64,000 nt of DNA from Purpureocillium takamizusanense (lineage: Eukaryota; Ascomycota; Sordariomycetes; Hypocreales; Ophiocordycipitaceae): NCBI RefSeq assembly GCF_022605165.1, contig NC_063068.1:4836001-4900000 (forward strand), written 5' to 3'. The notes under the pieces are model-generated. The model searched no databases. It was not told the origin of the DNA and saw nothing but the letters and a program-made list of their open reading frames with translations. How positions within the stretch are numbered: position 1 is the first letter of the stretch; each line of letters opens with the position of its first letter. Below, one piece after another: positions 44,029 through 55,360 of the stretch. The translations under genes were made by a program, and so were the position numbers.

Positions 44029-47000
44029 AGTAATCGGAGTTGGTTCTCTCCTCTCCAACACGTCCGCGTCGAGTCCTGGACGCGGGCTTTGTGGGCGGGC
44101 TGGGGACCTACCAAGAGCGGGTGCGGGTGACAAGCGACGTGATGGCTGGGGGTGGCTGATGGAGCCCGCCGGGGTGGCAAAGGACAAAGCCCAGGGAGCA
44201 GCTCTGCTGGCGCTCAGTCTGAAACCCTGGAGCTGTGGATGGTAAGCGGGGCGGGGGGCGGGGGGCGCGGTGACGGTTTCTTTGGCGCTGGCGCGCTCGG
44301 GTTCCTGGCGGCTTGATGGGCCTAATGGGCCCGCTGGGTGGCGTCTGGCGCGGTCGGTACGGTGAGGTGCCTTCCAAGGTGCCCCAGGCGGGTCGGGGCG
44401 TCAATGTGCTCCACTGTAGCTGCTGTTGGTGCTGCTGTCAGGGAACCTGGATGGAAGCTGCTGCTGTTGCGGCGGCGCCGGACCGTGTCGCTCCCTGCCC
44501 CAAAAAGAGGCACCCTTATTACGGCCCTGGCGCGCTTTCTGCGAGGCTCCGGCAGGCGTTATACTTGTAATGAAGGGTAATAGAACATGTGGAGAGTTGA
44601 GGCAAGGGGCGTTATTATCGAGAGTCCCGATGAGTGGACGACGCTGCTGGCTGGCCCCTGTTGATGCCCTCGCTCCTCGATTCGTGTGGTCTGCGCCGCG
44701 CGGGATGCTGGCCGCCCTGTCAACGGCTTGTCGCCTCGCTTCTTGGAGCCTGATGAACGAGCCGAGGCCGGGACGAGACGGGCGAGACGGGCGCCGAAAC
44801 GCGGGATGGGTCCCCTGTTGGCTGGCGAAGTTGAGGGTGATGAGCTGACCTCGAGCAAGGGTGGGGTCGACGGAGGGCGGCGCAACGTGTGAGTGTGAGT
44901 GTCACCGATTGTTGAATGAGCTGCCGGCTTGGCTTCGAAGCTCCCTTGTCCGTACGGGGGTGGTCGAGCGACCACTCCGAGAAGAATTCGTGAGTGATGC
45001 GGCGGTATTGAGCGAGAGGTGAGGTGTCCGCGGCCAAATGAAGGAAGCCTTGCAGCCCAGGTTGGGTTCCAAGTGCAACCGGCAGACAGGCAGGCCCTGC
45101 TGCTGTGCGCTATCGGGCGCTGCAAGAAGCCGCCAGCGGGGGGGTTCTCTCCCTACGCACACTGTAGGACGGGAGCGCACTGCACGACGCACGACGCCCG
45201 ACGCCGCAGCCTCCACTGACCAGTCCGATGCTGCAGAGGGGACCAGGTCCAGCCAGGGACTCAGAAGGCGAAGAAATCGAAGAGGCACCGCCGTTGCCCG
45301 ATGTCGTCGGATGAGGAGACGCCGCGGCGGATCGACCAGAATCGAAAACGTGGCACCACAAACAGCCACGAAAGAGAGAAAGAAAGGAACCACGAGATGA
45401 GAGACAAGAAAGGTGTAGGGAAAAAAAGAGGAAGAAGGGAGCACGAGGGATGGGGCCATGGAGAGGTTCTTAGATGAGGCGCTCCAGGGCGTCGTCGGGC
45501 GCAAGGCTAACAATGAGATGAGGGCCGGCAGGCTGCCACAGCTCCCCATCCCCCTCCCGGAACCGGGACCTGCCTCAAGCAAGGGAAGGAAATAACTAGG
45601 AAGGCTCTCTCGTTGGGGGCTTGGAGCACCATCTGTGCTCCGTCATGGCAGACTGACTGACTAGCGAGTTAGTACGTTGCGCTCCTCCTCCCACGTAGCA
45701 GACTCACGATAATGCCTCCGATCCCCACACAAACCCAAACTTGTCTTTGAAACGCCAGCCATCGGGTCACTACGTAGGTATAGGGATTTTGCATCGCCGC
45801 CCTCGGGTCTGATCGAGCCATGCAGAACAGAACAGAAAACAGTACGTACTTTACAAACATGTCACTCCTCGCGAAGCAGTACGTACGTACGTTCGTAGTG
45901 GCCTCTGGACCGAGACCATCCCGCTTCGCTCCGTCTCGTGCCAGAAGCACTTTGCGAGACAACTCGGCCAGCGACCAACGCTATTGGCGCCGCCTGTCCC
46001 TTGGCTTTCGCGTCAAGCGAGTCGCGTCCAGCAAAACCAGTGTGCATGCATCATCCGTAAATTGTACGTCTCGCATTAGTCCGTCGCGTCACCGACTACC
46101 CAGCCCAGGTCGTCTGTCTGGTTGGATTGCGCCCTCACCATTCGCTCCTCCTTCGCAGCTTGATAGGAACATGCGTGCTCACACTCACGCATCCGCCGCC
46201 GTCGCAGTCTCTGGTCGAACCTGGGCGCCCTGCATCAGGGAAGCTCGCGCTCCGTCGTTTGGGTCCCGCCGGGGATTACCCACCTTTCCCGCTCGGGGTC
46301 CGGACAGGGGGCTAACGAGCCTGTAATTCGTTCTCCCCAGTCAACCTAATTGCGCCAGTGATACCCTGCGCGGGACCACGATTTTTTCTGGAAGCTCGCT
46401 TTTGCCGTGCAGGTAGGGCGAAACAAGCCGCCCCTTTTTTGGGGCCCTTACTGAGTGCCCCAGCCAAGCCTGCAAAGGCCGCCGATGCCCCGTGCGGCTC
46501 CTGGCCTGGAGGCAGCCTGTATAGGTATTCCTTCTTCTTGGGCATCAAGCGAAAGCCTGCACGCCCCTCGGGGCGCCATTCTGTTGCGCGAAATTACACT
46601 TCCGCCCAGTACCTTTTGTCATCCGCGGCGGTGTCTCACTGCTCGCCACGAGCACGTCCCGGTTGGCTCCAGGCCTTTTGAACATTGTCGGGGCAATGAA
46701 CCTCTAGTCCCGCTTGATGTCGACTGCAGCCTTGATGGAATGTGCATGACGCCTCCTCGTGGATATGGCGGATAAACGTCGTCCTGGCCCGGAACCATCT
46801 GCCTGCCTTGGAGCTGCCTGCCTGCCGTTGGGCAGCGCACCGATCCAGTATCACCACTTGCGCAAGTCAATCGATCGGGCTTTTGTTTCATGCTGGACAA
46901 CATACCTCGTGCTTTGAGAGGTTAAAAGTCTGGAGGGGCGTCAGGAGAAATCATGCCCACCAGCACCAGACAAGTGCAACAGACCTACATGGACACGGAG

Positions 47001-48645
47001 CCTTGTCCTTGGAGGCTGGAGCCACCAACAAGTACCATGACCATGCACTACGCCTCCGACCTTGCTTCCATGTGACTGCGAAGGCTGTATAAAATGTCTT
47101 TGAATCGCCGCCGCTCCGTCGTGGGAACCAACGTGGCCGCCCCTGATGCGTGGTGAGGTCGCGAGACACATTCCAGCCGGCGCTCCAGGTCCCGGGTGGT
47201 GGCGGAGGAGATGAGGAGATGAGTGCCGAGGAGCGCGGCGTTGCTGGGCCCCATAGCGTTGCCCTGGGATATGACACCGACACCGACGACCGACCGACTG
47301 CATTACGATCCCACTCACTCACTTTACTTGTATATGCCGCGGGACGAGGGTCTGCTGACGCGATTGCTTTGTCGTCAAGGAATCCAGGGTGGAGGAGCGG
47401 CTCCCGTAGAAAGCTGACCGACCATCTGAGCAGCTGGGGCAGTTATACAGCAAGAGGCAAGGTATGTATAAAGACGAAACGGGCACCACAGCAACCCGCA
47501 TCGGCCGCTCCTGCCTTTACTTGCCCCGGTTTCAACTGCACTCGTGAGGCAAGAGCGCATCGTCAGTGAGCAAACACACACCTTCCGATTAAGAAGCGGT
47601 CTATCTTATTATACGGACTGCCCGCCGTGCCTGCCGACTCTGCTTTCCAATCGCCTGCTCCTTTTGGCGTGGAAAGGGCGATCCGCCTTCCTGTTGCCCA
47701 CAAAACGCACGCCGCAGCCCGTCCGTCGCCTTTGTAAAAGGGGCATCACCGGGCGCATCGACAAGCGCTTCACTGGCTCAGTCGGCACAGCACCGTCGCG
47801 TCACGCCCCATCATCTCAGCATTCGCCATCGTTCATTGCTGCTGACCGCTCCTCACGACTGCGCCCTCTCAGTATCGGCATACGAGCACGCGTACTTTGA
47901 TCTCTGCATAGCGATCCTCTATAAACGCCCCCCCGTTCCCAGACGCGACGCACCAGCTACTTGGCTCGTACCGCGAGGCTGGCCGTCCATCACGACCCGC
48001 TTCAACACCCAGCAGATCACAGCCGGCTGGGTGGCCGTTTCACGATCTCCTTTCAACTTGCCCCCGTTCCCACCTTTCCGCCGGCACGCGAGACGGACGC
48101 AATTTCGAATCCTCGCCGCGCGCCCACCAACCAAACGTTGCAGCACTACGGAACCCCTGCTTCCCCCATACGGATAAGCTAAGGTCATCGGTCACCTGCA
48201 AGATTCCACCACTTGCCGCGAACGTCTCTGTACCCGTCCTGCCTCGGATCATCTGTCACTTTCCAAACCGCGCATCTTCCCTCACCCAGCGACGGCGCAT
48301 CGCCGGCCGGCCCATCATTTCTCGCCTCCGCATTCTGCGAGCACGACGATCCTTTCGACCGGCTGCGCGTAGAACACTTCAGCTACCGTTGTTCGATACC
48401 AATCACAGCTCGTCTGCTGCTTCTTCTTGGACTGCTTTGCAGCTCTTTCCCTTCCATCCGCTCTTTCATATTCAGCACATCACCGCCGCCGGACCCGGAG
48501 TCTTGCCAGCGAGCATCGGTATTCGTCAACTGCTGCGTCGAGAGCATACCCGCCTGTCTATTCACGCGAGACCTCCACCCCGAACCGTCGCATACGATTG
48601 ACTGGTCGACCTGGCCTCACAACCTCTCCCTCGGGGGCCCTCGCA
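44029..48645. other. 4.6-kb divergent spacer
   Basis: It lies between the kar9 start (minus) and the start of the 531-aa gene (plus). No recognised gene. Part of the 5' leader of the plus-strand gene is probably 48200-48645, where the coding frame stays open for 73 codons without an ATG. A CTCACT/GTACGT-rich stretch lies near 45880-45895. Open frames of 100-230 codons near 44559-45582 and 45820-46326 are compositional. Confidence 0.55.
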
Positions 48646-50241
48646 ATGACAAGCACGGCGAACGAGCAGCAAGTCTGCCGCGCGGCATCACCAGAGACCT
48701 CGCCGACGCTAGCCATTGGTGCCTGCCCTGATCTTTCGCGATGCGTTTCGACCGCCTCCTCCGCATCTCACGGGTCTCAAACAGATGTCGGCTCTCGCGA
48801 TTCCCTTGGCAGCGGGCTGACCTCGCGGAACTCTTCTGCGTCGTTCCACTCGCGACACTCAGACGTGTCCAACCTCTCCGCACAGACGGCAAACAGCGGT
48901 GACCGCAGGCCACGTCGCCGAGGCTACGTGCGCCCGCAGGCAACATACTTTGCAGCGAGCGCCAGGTCACGGGAGAGCGTCATGAACCTCGGCAGCATCG
49001 CGCATCTACAGTATTACTTTGCTAGAACCGGCCTCTTGGATGGCAAGGGTGGACAATTGGCTCGCAAGAAGCAGAATCAGCGCGCGACCTTGGACATGTC
49101 CGCCTTGGAGGGACTGGGTGGCACCACCCCTGCCGTTGTGACGACCGATGCGGACTCGTCATACTCCTCCATGGGCGGCAGCCCGGACCTTGGTGGAGGT
49201 GACAGAGAAGTAACCGGTCACGTTGTGTCTCCGCTCGAGGAGATGGACGACGACTATTTCGAGGATAGCTTTGCCGAATCAGACCCCGGCATGCTCCCGC
49301 CAACCGTCAGCACCTACCACCACAGGTCTCCGCACGTACCCAAACCGCCCACGATAGTGGAACTGAAGGCGGATTTGGAAAGCAGTTTGCAGGACGCGGC
49401 CAAGTCACTCAAGGAGGTAGACGAGCGCAAAGCTGGCGTTTTCGACGAGGGATCCCAGTCGCCCGAGTACCCAAACATGCCCACGGCCAACACGCAAGGC
49501 TGGTATGAACTGCAGGGCATGCACATTCTCGACGTCGTCACCCTCGCCATTCGGGCCGCCAAGATGTACTACACGGCGCACGAGCTTCCCGATCGGCTCG
49601 ACTCCATCAAGCCGGAGAAGCAGGTTCGCGCCGATCTGCTTGCAGTGATGGAAACGCTGAAGCAAATGGCAACGCGCAACTTCAAAGGCGGGATGAAGGA
49701 CGACGAGATCAAGATCATGCGTGGCTGGATCGAGAGCGTCTTTGGTATCCTGCGAAAAGAGGAGGCGATTGAGGCGGCGGAGAAGGCGGAGCAAGCCGGG
49801 TGGACATGGTTGAGCGGTGACTGGCATGGCCAGGGCCTGGAGAGGGAAAGAGCGTTTCTCCTGTCCATGGACACAGAGTCGGATCCGCTCCCGGAGTGGA
49901 CGCCTGTCGCCGAAGCGGCAGAGGCGCCGACGCCGTTCCTCAAGGAGATGCAAAACGGACTCCGCCTGGTCAAGCTGCACAACGCTGTCGTCAAGAAGTC
50001 TAGGAGGCGGTTTGGCGCGATTCCGACATTCCACATGGACACGCAAAAGCCTTATCGGTGCGCCGACAACCTACGGTACTGGGTCAAGGCTGCAGAGCTG
50101 CGCTTTGAGGTGATGCTCAAGGTGGATGCGCTCGGAGTGGCGCAGAACAGCGGGCCGCACGTGTGGCAGGAGTTCGAGGATGCCATACTCAAATGGTGCC
50201 GCCACGTGCGAGAGGAGGTAACGAGCGAGCTGGTGAAGTGA
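48646..50241 (+). CDS. Conserved fungal protein of unknown function
   Basis: Single exon of 531 residues from the first in-frame ATG (48646, MTSTANEQQ). The N-terminal 110 residues are Ser/Thr-rich and disordered, followed by a basic RRPRRRGYVRPQATYF segment and RESVMNLGSIAHLQYYFARTG. A Ser/Gly-rich acidic linker (about 180-240) precedes a mostly helical C-terminal half. That half begins with VELKADLESSLQDAAKSL, continues with WYELQGMHILDVVTLAIRAA and ends with HVWQEFEDAILKWCRHVRE. It contains conserved-looking WTWLSGDWHG and FHMDTQKPYRCADNLRYW blocks. There is no signal peptide, membrane helix or catalytic motif I recognise. I believe similar proteins are widespread in filamentous ascomycetes, but I know of no assigned role. 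A scaffold role would be only a guess. Confidence 0.8.
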   Translation: MTSTANEQQVCRAASPETSPTLAIGACPDLSRCVSTASSASHGSQTDVGSRDSLGSGLTSRNSSASFHSRHSDVSNLSAQTANSGDRRPRRRGYVRPQATYFAASARSRESVMNLGSIAHLQYYFARTGLLDGKGGQLARKKQNQRATLDMSALEGLGGTTPAVVTTDADSSYSSMGGSPDLGGGDREVTGHVVSPLEEMDDDYFEDSFAESDPGMLPPTVSTYHHRSPHVPKPPTIVELKADLESSLQDAAKSLKEVDERKAGVFDEGSQSPEYPNMPTANTQGWYELQGMHILDVVTLAIRAAKMYYTAHELPDRLDSIKPEKQVRADLLAVMETLKQMATRNFKGGMKDDEIKIMRGWIESVFGILRKEEAIEAAEKAEQAGWTWLSGDWHGQGLERERAFLLSMDTESDPLPEWTPVAEAAEAPTPFLKEMQNGLRLVKLHNAVVKKSRRRFGAIPTFHMDTQKPYRCADNLRYWVKAAELRFEVMLKVDALGVAQNSGPHVWQEFEDAILKWCRHVREEVTSELVK

Positions 50242-50989
50242 GGGTCGCACGAGCACGCTGCATGGAGAGGTGGGCGGCGGCGACGGATCAGACGCGGTCA
50301 TGACTAATGTCGACATGTTGGGAGTTTGTCCAGGCTGGGGATCAGGACGTCATTGCTCTTTGGAGGCGCCCGGCCCGTCAGAGGCTGACCTCGTTGTGTT
50401 TGTTACAGCTCCTTTGTTTTGCATTCATCCTGGGCATGGCACGCGTCGGGTTATTCGGCCAAGCGAGAAGGACGCAGCCGATGAGGCATACTTGATCTAA
50501 CATTCTAGCATATACCCATAGCATAGGTTTAGGGCGGCGGCGCAGTTGTGTTGGCTTCTTCTGTACAGACGCGGGGCCCGTGATGGCATCACGCGTGGTA
50601 ATGTTTTGAACATTAGGTATTGTGGTGGCTTCAGCGTCGTTGAGGGGTCCAGGTCAGGAGCCGGGACGGGAGACATCCCAAGACTCTAGCACATTCGATA
50701 ATGTCACGGTGCGTGTAGCGGCTCGGCATATTCCAGCATATTAATGTATTCTGTATTCTGACCAAAGTATCTATCAATCATGTGTGTCTGGGCGTGGTTT
50801 TGGTTTTGGTTTCTTTTTTCTTCCTTTGACCCTTTGGTTCATGTAAAGAGGGGACGAAATGCATGTTTCCCAAACAAGGAGTGCAGTTCAACTATCTACT
50901 CAAGGTGTTCCCTCGCCTTTGGTGTACTTGATGTGTTTTATGGTGTATCATACAGGGCATACAAGACATGCGGCCCCTTGTCCATCCCC
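50242..50989. other. Convergent spacer, 531-aa gene and hsp20
   Basis: About 750 bp between stop codons, AT-richer near 50700-50830, with TATTAATG/TATTC and GGTTTTGG runs likely to be in 3' UTRs. No coding signal. Confidence 0.6.
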
Positions 50990-52405
50990 CTACTCGATGT
51001 CGACCTTGCGAATCTCGGTCCACTCCCTCTCCACCTTGGGGACGACGACGACGAGCAGGCCGTCGTCGAAGCGGGCGGCGATGTTGGCGGCGTCGACGGC
51101 GGTATCGTCCCCGCCCGCGCGCAGGCCCGAGCCGTTGCTGTTGTTATGGTTGTTGTTGTTGTTGTTGGAGTTGGCGGCGGTGGTGGTACCGAGCGGGGGG
51201 GGCAGGGCGATGCTGCGCTCAAAGAGGCCGACGCGGCGCTCGGCCGAGGCGAGGGTCTGGAGGAAGAGCTCGTCGCCGGGGCGGTGGACGACGCCGGCGA
51301 CGTCGAGGGTGCCGCGGTCGGGGTTCCAGGTGACGCCGACGTCGTCCTTGCGGGCGCCGGGGAGGGCCACGTGCACGACGTAGGCGGCCTGCGTGTTGAA
51401 GACGTCGACGGGGGGCGTGAAGGTGTTGCCGTCGTCGTCGTCGGCGTTGATGTTGGTGTTGCTGTTGCCGTAGGCACCGGCGTAGCGCTGGGCCTGCTCG
51501 CGCATGTTCTGGAAGAACGGGTGGCCCATGACGCCGCGCATCATGCCCTGGAAGTCAAACGGCGCGGGACCGTGGCCGCCGTGACGCCCCCAGCCGCCGC
51601 GGCGAGGGCATCCCCAGGCCCGGGGGTCGCGGCCCCAGCCTCCGCGTCCCATGCCGCCGCCGCCGCCGCCGCCGCCGCCACGACGATGGCAGCGTCCGCG
51701 ACCTCGGCCGTGGTGGTGGTGGTGGTGGCCGTGATGGCCGTGGGGCGGTCCGCGGCTGTTGTTGTTGCCGTCCGGTCCTCCGTAGGGAGGCGGCGAGGCT
51801 GCCTCGTCCTCGTCGGGCGTGACCTCGGCGGGGTCGGGGAAGTCGTGGTCCATTGTGTCGGGGGAGACGGCGGCTTTCTCGTCGGTGGTGTCAACGACAG
51901 GGGCGGCGGCGGCGGGACCATCCTGCTGCTGCTGGGCGTCTTCAGCGTTGGCCCCTTGCCGACGTCCGCGAGCGCGGTGTCCGCGCCCACCGCCGTGGAG
52001 GTGGTGATGATGCCCTCCACGGCGGCCCCAATGCCCGTGGTGGCCCTCGTCGTCGTCGTCGTCGTTGTCGTCATGGGACCAGGGGTGGCCCCATTCAAAG
52101 TCCCAGTCGCTGTCCCAGCCCGCGCCTGGGGGAGGAGGAGGACCAGGATAGTAGTGAGAAGGATGGGGGCCCAGCCCGTGACGCCCATGGTGAGGGCCTG
52201 ACCCGCCGCCGCCGCCGCCGCCCCAGGGGAAGCCGAAGCCGGTCATGAAGGGCGGGAACGTCGTTGGGGGTGGGTTGTTGTTGCCGTCGAGGTGGTGATG
52301 GTCGACGCCCTGGCCGGGAGCGCCGGCGGTACGGTTCGGGTCGGGGGACTGGAAGAAGTCCCAGAAGGGCACGTTGACCCGGTTCTGGTGGTCTTGGGAG
52401 GCCAT
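50990..52405 (-). CDS. Hsp20 / alpha-crystallin-domain small heat-shock protein
   Basis: An ATP-independent holdase that binds unfolding proteins. Single exon of 471 residues, more than twice a usual fungal Hsp20. The alpha-crystallin domain is confined to about 328-471: VFNTQAAYVVHVALPGARKD, VTWNPDRGTLDVAG, ERSIALP, then ARFDDGLLVVVVPK (the A-x-x-x-x-G-L beta-9 core) and EIRKVDIE at the C-terminus. Before it lie about 325 residues of Gly/His/Asp/Pro-rich sequence with His clusters (HHGHHHHHH), a seven-Gly run and repeated RGGWGR-type units. Inside the domain, the loop before the last strands is expanded by an Asn-rich insert (NSNNNNNNHNNSN). The N-terminus MASQDHQNRVNVPFWDFF is typical of the fungal family. 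Start ATG 52405; an 18-base TA tract lies 53-70 nt upstream. Confidence 0.9.
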   Translation of the reverse strand: MASQDHQNRVNVPFWDFFQSPDPNRTAGAPGQGVDHHHLDGNNNPPPTTFPPFMTGFGFPWGGGGGGGSGPHHGRHGLGPHPSHYYPGPPPPPGAGWDSDWDFEWGHPWSHDDNDDDDDEGHHGHWGRRGGHHHHLHGGGRGHRARGRRQGANAEDAQQQQDGPAAAAPVVDTTDEKAAVSPDTMDHDFPDPAEVTPDEDEAASPPPYGGPDGNNNSRGPPHGHHGHHHHHHGRGRGRCHRRGGGGGGGGGMGRGGWGRDPRAWGCPRRGGWGRHGGHGPAPFDFQGMMRGVMGHPFFQNMREQAQRYAGAYGNSNTNINADDDDGNTFTPPVDVFNTQAAYVVHVALPGARKDDVGVTWNPDRGTLDVAGVVHRPGDELFLQTLASAERRVGLFERSIALPPPLGTTTAANSNNNNNNHNNSNGSGLRAGGDDTAVDAANIAARFDDGLLVVVVPKVEREWTEIRKVDIE

Positions 52406-52457
52406 GTTGGGAGGGAAGCCGGGTGAGGCGAGGCGTGTAAGTGTATGCGTAGAGTAT

Positions 52458-52475
52458 TATATATATATATATATA
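52458..52475. repeat. (TA)9 dinucleotide tract upstream of hsp20
   Basis: 18 bases of alternating TA, 53-70 nt before the hsp20 ATG on the minus strand; possibly TATA-like or in the leader. Confidence 0.75.
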
Positions 52476-52622
52476 CTTTGTATGGTTGGGTTGGATCTTG
52501 TGTGGTATACAACAAGATTATGCACGGTGTGGGAGAAGAAGAGGGAAGCTTGGATGGAGCAGGTGAGATGGGTAGGTCTGCTGCGAGAGGGAGGATGGTG
52601 GTTTTATATCTATCAAGAGTGT

Positions 52623-52642
52623 GCTTGCTTGCTTGCTTGCTT
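52623..52642. repeat. (GCTT)5 microsatellite
   Basis: Five GCTT tetramers in the hsp20 upstream region. Confidence 0.85.
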
Positions 52643-53938
52643 GGCCATACCTCATGGTGAAGAAGGCACCCATCGACGACGCCTCACCTGTGATACACCA
52701 CCCATCATGGGGCTGGCTTGCGCAGCAGCATCAGGCAAATGCCAGGGACGCGCAAGTCGTTTGTTCGCACCCAGGCAACACAAGGCAACGCAAGGCAACG
52801 CTCCCCCATGCGCAATCCTCGGGGCCGGCCTGGCGCAAGCCCGGGTTCGAGACGCCAGAGGGCGACCAAGGTAGTTAGTTGGCGGCAGCACACACGCGTA
52901 CTGTTAGTAGTAGTGTATGTGAGTACAGTACAGTGCTGTACTCGATGGAACCATCTAGACGTCTATCCCTCTGACGGAGAGATTGCGGCATACGCACGCA
53001 CACACATTCATAGGCATAAGGTAGGCAACGGGCAGCGTGATGCGACCGTGACTCCGAAAGAAGAGGGGGTGGGCTTGGCTTGGCCTGCGGGTGCGGCGGG
53101 CGACGGTGGACGGTGGACGGTGACGGCGCCAGGCAAAGGCCATCGCCGCGCGGCCCTCGAACCACGATTCGCCTCCACCCCCTCGAACCCCCCGTCCGCC
53201 CGCCACCTTTCCGCCCTGGCAAAAAAGAATTGAAACTCTCCGTCCGGGAGAAATAAAAAAAAATACTCGGTGATTTCGGGTTATAGGACATGGTCAGTCG
53301 GCCACTCGGTTAGTCGGTCACTTCGGAGACGTGCCCGTGGCCGAATAAAACCGTGTCGTCGGAGCTGGCGGGGGCGAAGAACAAGGAGAGTCGGGCAAGG
53401 AGGACGCGCAAGCTTGGCCCGGGTGAGGCGACTGGCCTGCAAGGCGTTTGCGTCCGTGTCATCCATCTCACTCATCAGTTACAGTACGGCGGCGAATCGG
53501 GATTTTTTTTTTCTTGCCCTTCTTGTTTCTCGCGCAGACTCGCTGGAGGAGTCTCATTACCGCTCGCTACGTGCGTACGTATTCCACGGTGCGAGAAGTC
53601 GTGGCGGCGTACGAACAATGGTGCACCGTGGAACCGGCATGTATTGGCGGGCGGGCTGTTGGTGATACTTGGCCGGCTGACGTTGAACAGCGTGGAAAGC
53701 ATGTACAGTGCATACGGCAGACATTCGCAACATGTGTACATCAATTTTGGCGACGCCACCCACACTGGGGGATCGTTTTCTCGAATCAAGCAGCCCAGCT
53801 CAGCCCTACCAAAGAAAACAAAAACGAGGCAAAGACAAAGGCAGTTGATTGCTGACGACACCCACCACTTGTGTGGAGGGGGAGAGAAGGGGGAGGGGCC
53901 GCGTGGCTGCCCCGGCCGCCCATTGACTCAACGCCAAC

Positions 53939-53940
<2 letters not shown>

Positions 53941-53976
<36 letters not shown>
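53941..53976. repeat. (AGAC)9 microsatellite
   Basis: Nine perfect AGAC tetramers, intergenic. Confidence 0.9.
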
Positions 53977-55360
53977 CGACGGCTTGTGCTGGACAACAAA
54001 TCCGCAGGGGTTGGAGGGATAGCTGTAAAACTGACGACGATGAGTGGCGTCGAGTCGCAACACTCTACTGTGCCGCGCTTCTCATCATCGTGATCCCCGC
54101 ATTCAAGACTGTATATTCACGTCCGGAGTCGGTTCATGTTAGGCGCGGCGCCAAAATGGAAGAGAGTCCAGATCCAATCAGATCACATCTTTTGGGGTCG
54201 CCCAAATGTTGCAAGCAAGTGGACTACATGTTGACAACCTCTTGCCCCCCCCCTTGTCCTACTCCTGTCCGAGCCTGACGGGTTTGAACTCTGGATCCAC
54301 CCCCGAAAGGGCGCGAAGCTGCTCAAGTGTAAAACATTGTGTAATCCAAACATCCAGACACTCAAAGATGAGCGCAGTGGCAATCAAAGGTTTTATTAAG
54401 CTCTCGACTTCTCCCTGATTCAACTTACGATCAAGCAGGCGTGTTCCCCTCAGACACTTTATTATAACCACGGGCAATACCGTGAGAACCAACGCGTTTT
54501 TGCCCGCCCACAGCTTTGCAACCGTGTCGACCCCAGCTTTTCATATCCGCGTAGGAGCGGCCACACGGCGCCGATTCTTCCAAGCCCTCCGAGTAGAGAC
54601 CCGGACTTGCAAAATGGGGATGAGGAATAACTATGGGGTATCATTGTCCGGACTCCGGAGGGGGATGGGGGGCTGCGGCGACGGGGTGGAGTCGATCCAT
54701 GGGGACCCGCCCCGGGCGGCAGGGCCGGGGGGGATCAGTGCGCAGAAGACCCCTGCCGCGCCGGCCGATTGCTGCTGGGACGCTTCATCGGGGCTTGGGC
54801 CCGGAGGTATAACTATGGGGCCGAGACTATCGGACCAAGGGGTGGTGCGAGGGTGCGAATCACGCTGAGACGCTATGCGTACGTACTTGGTAGAATATGT
54901 ATCGTGACGTCGCGGGAGCAAAGCATGGCAGGGGGGGGGGGGGTTGGTTCCAGCCCGCGGCAAGAGGATGAGGGCATTCTGCGCGGGCATTCGATTATCA
55001 GAAACTACGTCGAATTGTCTACAGTTAGAAGCGAATCGCGCACGCGGACAACTTGGAGAAGAAATAAAAAACGCAGAGAGACACGTTTCCCCCGGTTGCT
55101 GGCTGTTGAAAGCAAAGCCGCGGCTGTCGCGTGATTGGGCCCGCGCCCCGGCTTAGAAATGCATCCCCAATCAGCGACGTCGCCATCGCCCAGCCTGGCA
55201 AAGACCCCCCCCCACAAAAAAAGACAGACAGAGAGAGAGCGACGACATCATCCGAGACGACCGACCGACTGGCCTCCCATCGCCAACTTCGCATCCCCAT
55301 CCTCATTTCGTCTTTTTTTTATCCCGCTGTCCTCTCTGCCCCGACACAGCAGATTCCGCC

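Larger units (their letters stand above)
52406..55360. other. 3-kb divergent spacer, hsp20 and cox17
   Basis: It holds both promoters. Repeats: (TA)n at 52458-52475, (GCTT)5 at 52623-52642, (AGAC)9 at 53941-53976, and G13 at 54931-54943. No conserved protein is visible; frames of 60-250 codons in 53.3-54.1 kb are repeat- and composition-driven. Confidence 0.6.

Noticed and set aside
44029..44187. N-terminal extension of Kar9 to 44187
   Set aside because: The upstream codon there is TTG, not ATG, and a GTAGGT donor-like site suggests untranslated leader; the first ATG is 44028.
44559..45582. Minus-strand frames of 188 and 226 codons upstream of kar9
   Set aside because: Compositional frames in overlapping registers without conserved motifs.
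50780..52201. 473-codon plus-strand open frame opposite hsp20
   Set aside because: It is the antisense shadow of the GC-rich Hsp20 gene, full of Val/Gly/Ala runs that mirror its Gly/His/Asp codons, with no domain.
52820..52870. tRNA-like GGGTTCGAGAC box B
   Set aside because: No matching box A or cloverleaf stems around it.
53353..54093. 246-codon plus-strand open frame
   Set aside because: It is carried by the (AGAC)9 repeat, which yields TDRQ repeats; not a real protein.
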